This document shows, in pieces, positions 29,420 to 37,672 of a stretch of 64,000 nucleotides of DNA. The stretch lies in contig NZ_FMIA01000002.1 of assembly GCF_900091615.1 (NCBI RefSeq), positions 4,340,001-4,404,000 on the forward strand, given 5' to 3'. How positions within the stretch are numbered: the stretch's first letter is position 1; each line of letters opens with the position of its first letter. Origin of the DNA: Micromonospora yangpuensis. GTDB lineage: Bacteria; Actinomycetota; Actinomycetes; Mycobacteriales; Micromonosporaceae. The notes under the pieces are model-generated. The model saw only the letters and a program-made list of their open reading frames with translations, did no database searches and had not been told where the DNA came from. A program made the translations under genes and the position numbers.

Positions 29420-30334
29420 ATGGAGCTGAACGAGAACGCCCGCATCGACACCAGCCAGGTGGACGACCGGCGAGGATCCGGCGGAGGTGGCGGGATCAGC
29501 GGGATACCCATCCCGATCGGCGGCGGCCGGGGAGGGATCATCGGCATCGTCGTCGCGGTGGTGGTCGCCCTGGTCGGCGGCGGTTTCGGGCTGAACTCCG
29601 CGTTCAGCGGCGGCGGCGAGGCCGGCGACAACACCGCCCTGGAGCAGCGCTGCTCGGGTGAGGACGCGCTGGCCCAGCTCGACTGCCGCAACACCCTCTA
29701 CGTCAACTCGATCCAGGCGTACTGGCGTACCGCGCTGCCGCAGGCCCTCGGTGAGCAGTACCGCCCGGCCAAGACCGTCTTCTTCAGCCAGGGGGTCAGC
29801 ACCGCCTGCGGGCAGGCCGACTCCGGCGTCGGCCCGTTCTACTGCCCCGCCGACAGTCAGATCTACATCGACCTGACCTTCTACCAGGTGCTCGCCGAGC
29901 AGCTCGGTGCCGCCGGCGAGTTCGCCCAGCCCTACGTGCTGGCCCACGAGTACGGCCACCACGTGCAGAACCTGCTCGGCACCAACGAGCAGGTACGCCG
30001 CCAGCAGCAGCGCGACCCGGGCAACGCCAACGAGCTGTCGGTCCGGCTGGAACTGCAGGCCGACTGCTACGCCGGCGCCTGGGCGAAGAACGCCACCGGC
30101 ACGGCCGACGACACCGGCCAGAAGATCTTCACCAGCATCACCGAGCAGGACATCCGGCAGGCCATCGACGCCGCCGAAAAGATCGGCGACGACGCCATCT
30201 CCGAGCGGGCCAACCGCCCGGTCAACCCGGAGGAGTTCACCCACGGCTCGTCGGCCCAGCGTCGGGACTGGTTCACCCGGGGCTACGAGTCCGGCGACCC
30301 CACCCGCTGCGACACCTTCTCCACCCCCCTCTGA
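29420..30334 (+). CDS. Neutral zinc metallopeptidase (YpfJ family), membrane anchored
   Basis: 304 residues. An N-terminal cytoplasmic Gly-rich stretch precedes a membrane helix (about 50-72). The extracellular domain carries the zinc motif HEYGHH with ELQADCYAGAWA downstream supplying the third ligand, plus three or more cysteines that may form disulfides. This is the YpfJ / DUF1190-neighbour family of putative neutral zinc peptidases; substrate unknown. The ATG at 29420 follows GAGGTCGAC. It converges on acVLRF1 across a palindromic REP element. Confidence 0.9.
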   Translation: MELNENARIDTSQVDDRRGSGGGGGISGIPIPIGGGRGGIIGIVVAVVVALVGGGFGLNSAFSGGGEAGDNTALEQRCSGEDALAQLDCRNTLYVNSIQAYWRTALPQALGEQYRPAKTVFFSQGVSTACGQADSGVGPFYCPADSQIYIDLTFYQVLAEQLGAAGEFAQPYVLAHEYGHHVQNLLGTNEQVRRQQQRDPGNANELSVRLELQADCYAGAWAKNATGTADDTGQKIFTSITEQDIRQAIDAAEKIGDDAISERANRPVNPEEFTHGSSAQRRDWFTRGYESGDPTRCDTFSTPL

Positions 30335-30336
30335 GG

Positions 30337-30420
30337 GGTAAGGAAGGGCCCCTTGTTAACGCTTTCGGTAGAGAAGGGTTCCCCTCTCACCATGGGGCGT
30401 TAACAAGGGGCCCTTCCTTC
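30337..30420. repeat. REP-like element copy 2, complete palindrome
   Basis: A perfect 23-bp inverted repeat (30340-30362 and 30397-30419, core aaggaagggccccttgttaa) encloses a 34-bp centre that itself contains gagaagggttcccctctc. It fills the gap between two convergent genes and could act as a bidirectional terminator. Confidence 0.9.
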
Positions 30421-30423
30421 GTG

Positions 30424-31071
30424 TCAGGTGGGGTCGCGGATGAGGATGTGTACCGCGCGGGCTGCGGTGATCGCCTCGACCAGGACGGTCCGCCGGGGCT
30501 CGGGTACGTCGAGCAGCCGTTCGGCACGCAGTGCGGCCAGCGGGGCCAGCCGCCGGTCGGTCAGGACGATGTCCACCGCCCGCCGGTCCCCGCCGCAGAC
30601 CAGCGTGGTCAGGGTGGCGACCTCCGGCAGCAGCAGCCGTACGGCCAGCTCGGCGGCGTCGGCCAAGGCGGCTTTGGCCTGATTGTCCCGCCGTCGGGCG
30701 AACCGCTGCTGCGACCAGCCGCCCGCGGCGGTACGCCCCTGCACGTACCGCGTGTCGACCTTGGAGATGATCAGCTCCTCGCCGGCCGCCACGCCCACCG
30801 CGACCGCGCCCTTGCGGGCCAGCAACAGGCCGATCCGGCGGGGCGCGGTCGCCGCCGCCGCGAAGGCGACCAGATCCGGGGTACGACGCACCCCGGGCGG
30901 GGCGTACAACTCGGCGGTGGCCCCGTCGGCGGCGGTGAGCAGCAGGCCGTGCGAGAGCGCGGTGGTGCTCGGCGGGCCGTGCCGGTCGGCGAAGCCGTCG
31001 ACCCAGCGGGCGACGCGGGCCGGGTCGACCTGCACCCATCGGCCGCCACCGGCGGCGGGTCGGCTGGACAT
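30424..31071 (-). CDS. acVLRF1-type peptidyl-tRNA hydrolase (Vms1/ANKZF1-like)
   Basis: 215 residues of the actinobacterial Vms1-like release-factor family. The key loop is GGWSQQRFARRRDNQA (about 118-133), equivalent to the GxxQ loop that hydrolyses peptidyl-tRNA on stalled large ribosomal subunits. C-terminal parts show an eRF1-like fold (LTTLVCGGDRRAVDIVLTD). It would rescue ribosomes after collisions or cleavage. The ATG at 31071 has only a weak GGGTG site; upstream in-frame sequence is a G+C-rich tandem repeat and is unlikely to be translated. Confidence 0.88.
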   Translation of the reverse strand: MSSRPAAGGGRWVQVDPARVARWVDGFADRHGPPSTTALSHGLLLTAADGATAELYAPPGVRRTPDLVAFAAAATAPRRIGLLLARKGAVAVGVAAGEELIISKVDTRYVQGRTAAGGWSQQRFARRRDNQAKAALADAAELAVRLLLPEVATLTTLVCGGDRRAVDIVLTDRRLAPLAALRAERLLDVPEPRRTVLVEAITAARAVHILIRDPT

Positions 31072-31156
31072 CACCCGACGGTACGGCACCCCGGGCGGGC
31101 CACTACCGGCCCGGCGGCCCCGTCGCGCCCGATCGGGCAGGCGGCGGCGGGGCCGG

Positions 31157-31335
31157 ACAGCGCAGCCGGGCCGGAGAGCAAGCCGGGCCGGACAGCGCAG
31201 CCGGGCCGGAGAGCAAGCCGGGCCGGACAGCGCAGCCGGGCCGGAGAGCAAGCCGGGCCGGACAGCGCAAGCCGGGCCGGACAGCGCAAGCCGGGCCGGA
31301 CAGCGGCCGGGCCGGACAGCGGCCGGGCCGAGCGG
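31157..31335. repeat. Minisatellite of 35-, 19- and 16-bp units
   Basis: Three exact 35-bp units start at 31157, 31192 and 31227 (acagcgcagccgggccggag...). They shorten into 19-bp units at 31262 and 31281 and then 16-bp units. The whole stretch 31072-31524 is almost pure G, C and A on this strand and has no supported gene. Confidence 0.9.
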
Positions 31336-31524
31336 GACGGCGGCGGGTAGCGGGCCGAGCAGCGAGCCGGGCCGGGCCGGACGGCGCCGGGTAGCGGCCG
31401 AGCGGGACAGGACGGCAGCGCCGGCGGGCGGCCGGTCCAGGCAGCGGCGGGCGAACCGCGCTGACGAGACGGACGGACCGTAGTCGGCACTCGGGTGCCG
31501 GCTACGGTCCGCCCACGGCCGTGC

Positions 31525-32400
31525 TCAGCCCACCTCGAGCGGCAGGGTGGGGTCGCTGGTCCACTCCCGCAGCGAGCCGTCGTAGACCGCCACGTCGGTC
31601 TCGCCGATCAGGTGCAGGGCCAGGGCGTCGCCGGTGGCGGCGATCCCGCCCCCGCAGTACGTCACCTTCCGGCCCGGTTCGGCCTGTACGTCCCGGAAGA
31701 TCTCCCGCAGCTCTGGTACCGGCCGGAACGTCCCGTCGGCCGGGTTGAGCAGGGCGGCGACGAAGACGTGCCGGCTGCCCGGGATGCGCCCGGGGCGGGG
31801 GTAGCTCAGCGTCTCGGTGGCGTGGAAGTCCTCCGGCGACAGCGAGTTGATCAGGCAGGCGCCGGTGCCGCTCTCGACCACCTGCCGGACCTCGTCGAGG
31901 TCGGCGAAGAGTTCCGGTCGGGGGGTGCCGACGAACTCCGCCGGCGGGTAACTCTCGGTGCCGGAGCGGGTCGGGCGGCCCTCGGCGGTCCACTTGCCGA
32001 AACCGCCGTCGAGCACCGCCACGTTGTCGAAGCCGTTGGCCAGCAGCAGCCACCAGACCCGGGTGGCCCAGAACACGTTCACCGCGTAGACCACGACGGT
32101 CGTGTCCGGGCCGATGCCCAGCCGGCCGGCCGCGGCGGCGAACCGTTCCGGTGTCGGCTTGGTGAACCACCCACCGTCGGGCTCGGAGAGCTCGTCGATG
32201 ATGTCGGCGAAGGCCGCTCCCGGGATGTGGGCGGCCTCGTAGTCGGGGCGACCGGAGCTCTGGCTCCAGTCCGCGCCCGCCTCGGTCGGCGGGGCCAGGT
32301 GCACGGTAGCGTCGAGGATCCGCAGCTTCGGGTCGTCGAGATGCTCGGCCAGCCACTCGGTGGAGACGAGCGGGGTGGTCAGGTGGGCGGCGCCTGCCAT
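31525..32400 (-). CDS. Sulfurtransferase (SseA-type, two rhodanese domains)
   Basis: 291 residues. The N-terminal rhodanese domain (about 1-145) lacks a catalytic cysteine at the usual loop, while the C-terminal one (about 160-285) has the active cysteine in TYCGGGIAAT. This is the normal organisation of thiosulfate or 3-mercaptopyruvate sulfurtransferases, which move sulfane sulfur to acceptors such as cyanide or thioredoxin. GGAGG lies 4 nt before the ATG. A near-palindromic operator lies just upstream, so expression is probably controlled by a sulfur- or redox-responsive repressor. Confidence 0.9.
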   Translation of the reverse strand: MAGAAHLTTPLVSTEWLAEHLDDPKLRILDATVHLAPPTEAGADWSQSSGRPDYEAAHIPGAAFADIIDELSEPDGGWFTKPTPERFAAAAGRLGIGPDTTVVVYAVNVFWATRVWWLLLANGFDNVAVLDGGFGKWTAEGRPTRSGTESYPPAEFVGTPRPELFADLDEVRQVVESGTGACLINSLSPEDFHATETLSYPRPGRIPGSRHVFVAALLNPADGTFRPVPELREIFRDVQAEPGRKVTYCGGGIAATGDALALHLIGETDVAVYDGSLREWTSDPTLPLEVG

Positions 32401-32421
32401 CGGTCCTCCAGATGGAATCGA

Positions 32422-32443
32422 ATACTATCCCTATCGGGATAAT
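32422..32443 (-). promoter_or_regulatory. Promoter and operator of the sulfurtransferase gene
   Basis: actatccctatcgggataat (32424-32443) is an inverted repeat with 8-bp arms (7 of 8 match) and a 4-bp spacer. On the minus strand tagtat (32427-32422) is a good -10, so the operator covers the spacer between -10 and -35. The -35 itself is weak. This geometry suits a repressor of CsoR/CstR or Rrf2 type. Confidence 0.55.
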
Positions 32444-32534
32444 CTTGATTACCTTCGGTAGGAAGGACGGGCTACCACCAGACATTCCCGCAGGTGGCAC
32501 GGTTCACTCGCCAACACCGACGGTGACTGCGCGT

Positions 32535-33090
32535 TCAGAACAGCAGGGTGACCACCGCGAGCCCGGCGATGATGGCGCTGGAGGCCAGGGCGGTGACCCG
32601 CCGGCCGCGCGGCCCGGTCAGCACCCGTCCCACCAGCGAGCCGCCACCGGCGATCAGCAGCTGCCAGCTCGCCGAGGCGAGACGCCCGCGCCGGAGTGTG
32701 CAGGCCACCGCGCTCCACCCGACGTGGTGCCCCGGCGGGCTCACCGTCATGCGGCAGCGACCGGGGACGCCGACCACGACGCCGTACGGGGCCGGGCGAC
32801 GTCGGGCGCAGGGCCCGCCAGGCGGTGTGCGCGGCGAGGCCGAGCAACACCAGCGCCGCACCACCCGTAGTGGATCGGCGACCGGGGCGATCGCCGCGGC
32901 CAGCGCCGCGCCGCCGAGCACCGCCGCCGCGGCGTAGCTGCCGTCGGCAACGGCCACCCCGAGCGCGGCGGCGGCACCGACCCCGGAACGAGGTCCGCGC
33001 GGTCAGGCCGATGACGAGCACCGCGATGGCACCGACCGGGACGGCGACGCCGTACCCGGACACTATTCCGGCCAGGAACCCCGCCGTCAC
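32535..33090 (-). pseudogene. LysE-family transporter, frameshifted remnant
   Basis: The amino-acid exporter fold can be followed only by changing frame. It starts as MTAGFLAGIVSGYGVAVPVG at 33090. It continues in another frame from about 32957 (AVADGSYAAAAVLGGAALAA), returns to the first frame for ALVLLGLAAHTAWRALRP, then ends in the second frame with ASASWQLLIAGGGSLVGRVL and a hydrophobic C-terminus at 32535. At least three frame changes are needed, so it is a pseudogene unless the sequence has indel errors. Intact relatives export lysine, arginine or other small metabolites. It precedes the sulfurtransferase gene on the same strand. Confidence 0.75.
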
Positions 33091-33335
33091 GACGGCTGAC
33101 GGCGCGTCAGCCTGGCCCTCGGCACGGTCCGCTGTCGCCGCCCGGCAGTCGCCGCACGGACCAAAACCTGCATCGGGTACGCCTCGCTCACCCGACGGTC
33201 CTCACCCGGCCCAGCCGGACGGGCCAGTGGTTTTCCCGGCCACCCGGCCGCCCCGGAAAAACCGACGTGCGCCCCGCGTCGTCGTACGGCAGAATTGTCC
33301 AGTTGCCCGTTCTGCGCACGACGAGTGGAGTGGCG

Positions 33336-34172
33336 ATGTCCGTGGACCACGTTCGACCAGCGGAGCCCACCGACCCATCCAGCGAAGGCACCGGCCGCCC
33401 CGACGACAGCAGCCCCCGCCCCGTCGAGGACGCCGTCGACTCCGGCGGGAGCAGCGTCCGACCCAACGAGACCACCGTGCCGATGTTGCACTGCAGTTCG
33501 CCCGAGGAGACCCTCGCGTTCTGGCGGGCTCTCGGCTTCGCGGTCACCTGGGAACAGCTCAAACCGTACGTGTACCTGGCGTTCCGGTGGAGCGGCTTCG
33601 AGCTGCACTACTACGCGCGGAGCGCGACGGCCCCGTCCCCCGGCCAGCCCGGCGGCTGCCTGGTGATGGTCGACGCGGTCGCGCCGTACCACGCGGTGTT
33701 CAGCGCGGCGATGCGCCGCGCCTACGGCAGGGTGCTGGCCAGGGGCGAGCCCAGGATCACCCGGTTCCGGCCCGGCGCGTCCCGCTTCACCGTGGTCGAC
33801 CCCTCCGGAAACTTGATCACCTTCATCCAGCGCGACGAGCCGGCGGGCCTGGAGTACGGCGGCGCGAAGGATCTGACGGGGTTGGCCCGGTCGCTCGACA
33901 ACGCCCGGATCCTGCGTGACTTCAAGCGGGACGACCGGGCGGCCTTCCGGGCGCTCAACTCCGGGCTGCGCCGGCACGGGGACGCGGCTCCCGCCGTCGA
34001 GCAGGCGTTGGCGCTCGCCGCGCTGATCGAGCTCTCGGTGGCGCTGGAGGAGCCGGAACGGGTACCCGGGTGGGGTGCCCGACTGCGGACTCTCGGGCTG
34101 ACCGATCCGGAGCGGCAGCAGGTGACGCGCTCCGTATCCGACCAAGAGGTGCTGGCACCCTGGCTGCCCTGA
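33336..34172 (+). CDS. VOC-superfamily (glyoxalase/bleomycin-resistance-like) protein
   Basis: 278 residues. After a disordered N-terminal ~50 residues comes a VOC domain (about 52-165) with paired beta-alpha-beta-beta-beta units: PMLHCSSPEETLAFWRALGF, then FRWSGFELHYYAR, and a C-terminal VVDPSGNLITFIQRD. A helical C-terminal extension (about 175-278) rich in Arg, Leu and Ala follows and I do not recognise it. Such proteins bind metals or bulky small molecules and may confer resistance or act as enzymes. The ATG follows GTGGAG. Confidence 0.82.
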   Translation: MSVDHVRPAEPTDPSSEGTGRPDDSSPRPVEDAVDSGGSSVRPNETTVPMLHCSSPEETLAFWRALGFAVTWEQLKPYVYLAFRWSGFELHYYARSATAPSPGQPGGCLVMVDAVAPYHAVFSAAMRRAYGRVLARGEPRITRFRPGASRFTVVDPSGNLITFIQRDEPAGLEYGGAKDLTGLARSLDNARILRDFKRDDRAAFRALNSGLRRHGDAAPAVEQALALAALIELSVALEEPERVPGWGARLRTLGLTDPERQQVTRSVSDQEVLAPWLP

Positions 34173-34327
34173 TCCGCTGCTCGACACGGTCAAGGTCCTG
34201 GCCTGCGTCGCTCCGGCGACGCTGTCCGGCGCCCAGTCCGGTGTCCCGCGCTCGGCCAGGTCGAGAGGTTCAGGTCACGCCTGCGAGGCCGATGCGCCTC
34301 GCTCTCTCCGTACCCGATCGGAGTGTA

Positions 34328-34374
34328 GATCTTGGACACTTACCGTCCAAATAGGACGGCAAGTGTCCAAGATC
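34328..34374. repeat. 21-bp inverted repeat, unusually A+T-rich
   Basis: Arms gatcttggacacttaccgtc(c) and (g)gacggcaagtgtccaagatc pair at 20 of 21 positions around a 5-nt loop (aaata). Its composition differs from the flanking G-rich DNA. It may be a REP-type element and could also terminate transcription from either side. Confidence 0.8.
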
Positions 34375-34445
34375 CACCTCGGGGCCCGCTTGGTGCGGTG
34401 ACGGGAGGGGTGGGGGTGGGTGGGGAACGGGGCCCGGAAACGCGT

Positions 34446-34478
34446 CGAGCGCGGCACCCTGGTCGGGTGCCGCGCTCG
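34446..34478 (-). terminator. Terminator hairpin of the suf operon
   Basis: A 14-bp perfect stem (cgagcgcggcaccc and complement) with a 5-nt loop lies about 28 bp after the sufT stop. Confidence 0.75.
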
Positions 34479-34505
34479 GACGATGCCACGCTCCGAGGGG
34501 AACGC

Positions 34506-35063
34506 TCAGACGTTGAAGCCGAGGGTACGTAGCTGGTCGCGCCCCTCGTCGGTGATCTTGTCGGGGCCCCACGGCGGCAGCCAGACCCAGTTGATCCGGA
34601 TGTCGCTGACCAGTCCCCCGCCGGGGCCGGTGGTCAGCGCCGACCGGGTCTGGTCCTCGATGACGTCGGTCAACGGGCAGGCCGCCGAGGTGAGCGTCAT
34701 GTCCAGGGTGGCGACATTCTCGTCGTCGACGTGCACGCCGTAGAGCAGGCCGAGGTCGACCACGTTGATGCCGAGCTCCGGGTCGACGACATCCTTCATC
34801 GCCTCTTCGATGTCGGCGGTGGCGGCCTTGCCACCCCCGTTGCCGGCCGATGCCACCACGCCGTTGCCGGCCGATGCCATCACGCCGTTGCCGGCCGATG
34901 CCACCGCGTCGTCGCCGGTCGGCGCCACCGCGCCGCTGTCTGCCGTAGGCGCCACGTCATCGGCGGCGTGCGGTGCCACGGTGCCGTCGACGGCCGGCGT
35001 CGTCGCGCCGTCGGTGGCCACGGTGCCGCCCTGCGGCGTGGTGGCCGTTTCCTCGCTGCTCAT
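34506..35063 (-). CDS. sufT: Fe-S assembly factor with MIP18/DUF59 domain (SufT-like)
   Basis: 185 residues. The last ~105 form a DUF59 domain with DVVDPELGINVVDLGLLYGV and the conserved cysteine in TSAACPLTDVIEDQ; members help mature Fe-S proteins. The first ~76 residues are a low-complexity Ala/Thr/Gly/Asn region with repeated ASAGNGV units from a 24-bp DNA repeat, unlike typical SufT. Its ATG overlaps the sufU stop (ATGA) with GGAGGTGA just upstream. Last gene of the suf operon. Confidence 0.9.
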   Translation of the reverse strand: MSSEETATTPQGGTVATDGATTPAVDGTVAPHAADDVAPTADSGAVAPTGDDAVASAGNGVMASAGNGVVASAGNGGGKAATADIEEAMKDVVDPELGINVVDLGLLYGVHVDDENVATLDMTLTSAACPLTDVIEDQTRSALTTGPGGGLVSDIRINWVWLPPWGPDKITDEGRDQLRTLGFNV

Positions 35064-35536
35064 GCCTTCACCTCCGGGCTCACGCCCACCCCGGCGCGTG
35101 CCGCGGCGTCCTTGAACGCCATCCACGGCAGCAGCGCGCACTTGACCCGGGCGGGATAGCGCGCGACACCCGCGAACGCCACCCCGTCACCGAGTACGTC
35201 CTCGTCCGGCGTGACCTCGCCACGCCCGGACATCAACTCGACGAACGCCTCGTGCACCGCGAACGCCTCACCCGCGTCCCGCCCCCGCAGCAGCTCGTGC
35301 AGCACGCTCGCCGAGGCCTGGCTGATCGAGCAGCCCAGCCCGTCGTACGAGATGTCGTGCAGCACGGTGCCGTCGCTGGCGACCCGTACGGTGACCTCGT
35401 CGCCGCAGGTCGGGTTGACGTGGTGCGCCTCGGCGACCCGGTCGGCCGGGTCGTCGGCGTCGCGCAGACCACGGCCGTGCGGGTGCTTGTAGTGGTCCAG
35501 GATGATCTCCTGGTAAAGAGAATCAGGATGCGTCAC
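35060..35536 (-). CDS. sufU: Fe-S assembly sulfurtransfer protein SufU
   Basis: 158 residues of the SufU/IscU-like fold with cysteines at PTCGDE, GLGCSIS and VKCALLPW, the zinc/active-site set that accepts sulfur from SufS. The start at GTG 35536 is preferred over GTG 35578 because GGGAGGTC lies 6 nt upstream and the protein then begins VTHPDSLYQEIILDHYKHP, as in relatives. Located between sufS and sufT. Confidence 0.93.
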   Translation of the reverse strand: MTHPDSLYQEIILDHYKHPHGRGLRDADDPADRVAEAHHVNPTCGDEVTVRVASDGTVLHDISYDGLGCSISQASASVLHELLRGRDAGEAFAVHEAFVELMSGRGEVTPDEDVLGDGVAFAGVARYPARVKCALLPWMAFKDAAARAGVGVSPEVKA

Positions 35537-35574
35537 GCTGACCTCCCGTCGATCGCGGGCTCCTGCGTCGCCGC

Positions 35575-36891
35575 TCACGCGAACACCTTCCGCACCTGCT
35601 CCAGACCACCCACCAGGGCGTCGATCTCCGCGGTGGTGGTGTAGAGGTAGAACGACGCCCGGGTCATCGCCGGCACCCCGAACCGGGTGCAGACCGGCTT
35701 GGCGCAGTGGTGGCCGACCCGCACCTGCACGCCGAGGGAGTCGAGGACCTGCCCGACGTCGTGCGGGTGGATGTCACCCAGGGCGAACGAGATGGTGCCG
35801 CCCCGGCCCACCGGCACCGTCGGACCGAAGATCCGCAGGCCGGGCACGGTGGCCAGCGCCTCCAGCGCGTACGCGGTCAGCTCCTTCTCGTGCCACTGCA
35901 CGGCCCGCACGTCCAGGCCGGTGAGGTAGTCCACGGCCGCACCGAGCGCCACCGCCTCGGCGATCGGCGGGGTGCCCGCCTCGAACCGGGCCGGCGGCGC
36001 GGCGAACGTGGAGCCGCTCATCCGTACCGTCTCGATCATCGAGCCGCCGCCGAAGACCGGTGGCATGGCCGCCAGCAGCTCGGCCCGCCCCCAGAGCACC
36101 CCGATGCCGGTCGGCCCGCACATCTTGTGGCCGGTGAAGACCACGAAGTCGGCGTCCAGGTCGACCACGTCGACGGGCAGGTGCGGCACCGACTGCGAGC
36201 AGTCCAGCAGCAGCAGCGCACCCACCTCACGCACCCGCGCGGTGATCCGCGAGGTGGCGTTGACGGTGCCGAGGATGTTCGACATGTGCACCAGCGAGAC
36301 CAGTTTGGTCCGCTCGTTGACCAGGTCGGTCAGGCCCGACTCGTCCAGCCGTCCCTGCTCGGTGACCGGGAACCAGCGCAGCGTCGCGCCGGTCCGCTCG
36401 GCCAGCAGCTGCCACGGGACGATGTTCGAGTGGTGCTCCATCTCGGAGATCACGATCTCGTCGCCGGGGCCCAACCGGAACCGCTCGTCGGTCGCCGCCG
36501 ACACCGCGGCGGGCAGCGAGGCGTTGGAGAACGCGTACGCCACGATGTTGATCGCCTCGGTGGAGTTCTTGGTGAACACCACCTCGTCCACGCTCGGCGC
36601 GTTGACGAACGCGGCGATCTTCGCCCGCGCGCCCTCGTACGCCTCGGTGGCCTCGGTGCCCAGGGTGTGCACCGAGCGGGACACGTTGGCGTTGTGCCGG
36701 GCGTAGTGCTCGGCGAGCACGTCGAGCACCTGACGCGGCTTGTGCGAGGTGTTGGCGCTGTCCAGGTAGACCAGCGGGTGCCCGTTGACCTCCCGGTCCA
36801 GGATCGGGAAGTCCGCGCGCACCCGCGCCACGTCGAAGCGGGGCACGTCGTCGTACTGCGGCATGCCCGGCGGGATCGCGATCGAGGTCAT
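35575..36891 (-). CDS. sufS: Cysteine desulfurase SufS
   Basis: A PLP-dependent enzyme of 438 residues that takes sulfur from cysteine for Fe-S cluster assembly and passes it to SufU. The PLP lysine is in VVFTGHKMCGPTGIGVLWGR and the catalytic cysteine in HHCAKPVCTRFG. N-terminal residues FPILDREVNGHPLVYLDSA are family-typical. It starts 7 bp after the sufC stop, in the same operon. Confidence 0.95.
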   Translation of the reverse strand: MTSIAIPPGMPQYDDVPRFDVARVRADFPILDREVNGHPLVYLDSANTSHKPRQVLDVLAEHYARHNANVSRSVHTLGTEATEAYEGARAKIAAFVNAPSVDEVVFTKNSTEAINIVAYAFSNASLPAAVSAATDERFRLGPGDEIVISEMEHHSNIVPWQLLAERTGATLRWFPVTEQGRLDESGLTDLVNERTKLVSLVHMSNILGTVNATSRITARVREVGALLLLDCSQSVPHLPVDVVDLDADFVVFTGHKMCGPTGIGVLWGRAELLAAMPPVFGGGSMIETVRMSGSTFAAPPARFEAGTPPIAEAVALGAAVDYLTGLDVRAVQWHEKELTAYALEALATVPGLRIFGPTVPVGRGGTISFALGDIHPHDVGQVLDSLGVQVRVGHHCAKPVCTRFGVPAMTRASFYLYTTTAEIDALVGGLEQVRKVFA

Positions 36892-36898
36892 GGTCAGG

Positions 36899-37672
36899 TC
36901 AGGCCCGCGCCGAGCCGGCCCCGGCGACGTACCGCTCGTAGCCCTCTTCCTCGAGCTTGTCGGCCAGCTCCGAGCCGCCCTGCTCGACGATCCGGCCGGC
37001 CACGAAGACGTGCACGTGGTCCGGCTTGATGTAGCGCAGGATCCGGGTGTAGTGGGTGATCAGCAGCAGGCCGGTGTCGCCGGTGTCGCGGACCCGGTTG
37101 ACGCCCTCGCTGACCACCCGCAGGGCGTCGACGTCGAGGCCGGAGTCGGTCTCGTCGAGGATGGCGATCTTCGGCTTGAGCAGCTCCAGCTGCACGATCT
37201 CGTGCCGCTTCTTCTCACCGCCGGAGAAGCCCTCGTTGACGTTGCGCTGGGCGAACGCCGGGTCCATGTGCAGGCGCTCCATCGCGCCGCGCAGCTCGCC
37301 ACCCCAGGTACGCAGCTTCGGGGCCTCGCCGTCGATGGCGGTCTTGGCGGTGCGCAGGAAGTTGGCCACCGAGACGCCGGGCACCTCGACCGGGTACTGC
37401 ATGGCCAGGAAGAGCCCGGCGCGGGCCCGCTCGTCGACGGACATGGCCAGCACGTCGACGCCGTCGAGGGTCACGGTGCCGCCGGTGATCTCGTACTTGG
37501 GGTGGCCGGCGATCGAGTACGCCAGGGTGGACTTGCCGGAGCCGTTCGGGCCCATGATGGCGTGGGTCTCGCCGGAGCGCACGGTCAGGTCGACACCGGC
37601 CAGGATCGGCTTGAGCTCACCCTCGGGCAGCTTGACCGACACCTGCAGGTCGCGGATCTCCAGGGTGCTCAT
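36899..37672 (-). CDS. sufC: Fe-S assembly ATPase SufC
   Basis: 257 residues, an ABC-type ATPase that drives conformational change of the SufB-SufD scaffold. Walker A is GPNGSGKST, the signature is FSGGEKKR and Walker B is IAILDETDSGLD. A GGAG site lies 9 nt before the ATG, and the start overlaps the Rieske gene stop by one base. Confidence 0.96.
   Translation of the reverse strand: MSTLEIRDLQVSVKLPEGELKPILAGVDLTVRSGETHAIMGPNGSGKSTLAYSIAGHPKYEITGGTVTLDGVDVLAMSVDERARAGLFLAMQYPVEVPGVSVANFLRTAKTAIDGEAPKLRTWGGELRGAMERLHMDPAFAQRNVNEGFSGGEKKRHEIVQLELLKPKIAILDETDSGLDVDALRVVSEGVNRVRDTGDTGLLLITHYTRILRYIKPDHVHVFVAGRIVEQGGSELADKLEEEGYERYVAGAGSARA

Larger units (their letters stand above)
34173..34505. 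other. Intergenic region between VOC and sufT genes
   Basis: About 330 bp between convergent genes; no gene supported. It holds the long palindrome at 34328-34374 and the sufT terminator at 34446-34478, with a run of G-rich sequence between them. Confidence 0.5.

Noticed and set aside
31072..31251. Upstream extension of the acVLRF1 gene
   Set aside because: It would translate the minisatellite into repeated LSGPA/RPARLA units; the family start is at 31071.
33556..33575. Sequence aaaccgtacgtgtac resembling half of an AcnR site
   Set aside because: It lies inside the VOC coding sequence, lacks the second half and simply encodes KPYVY.
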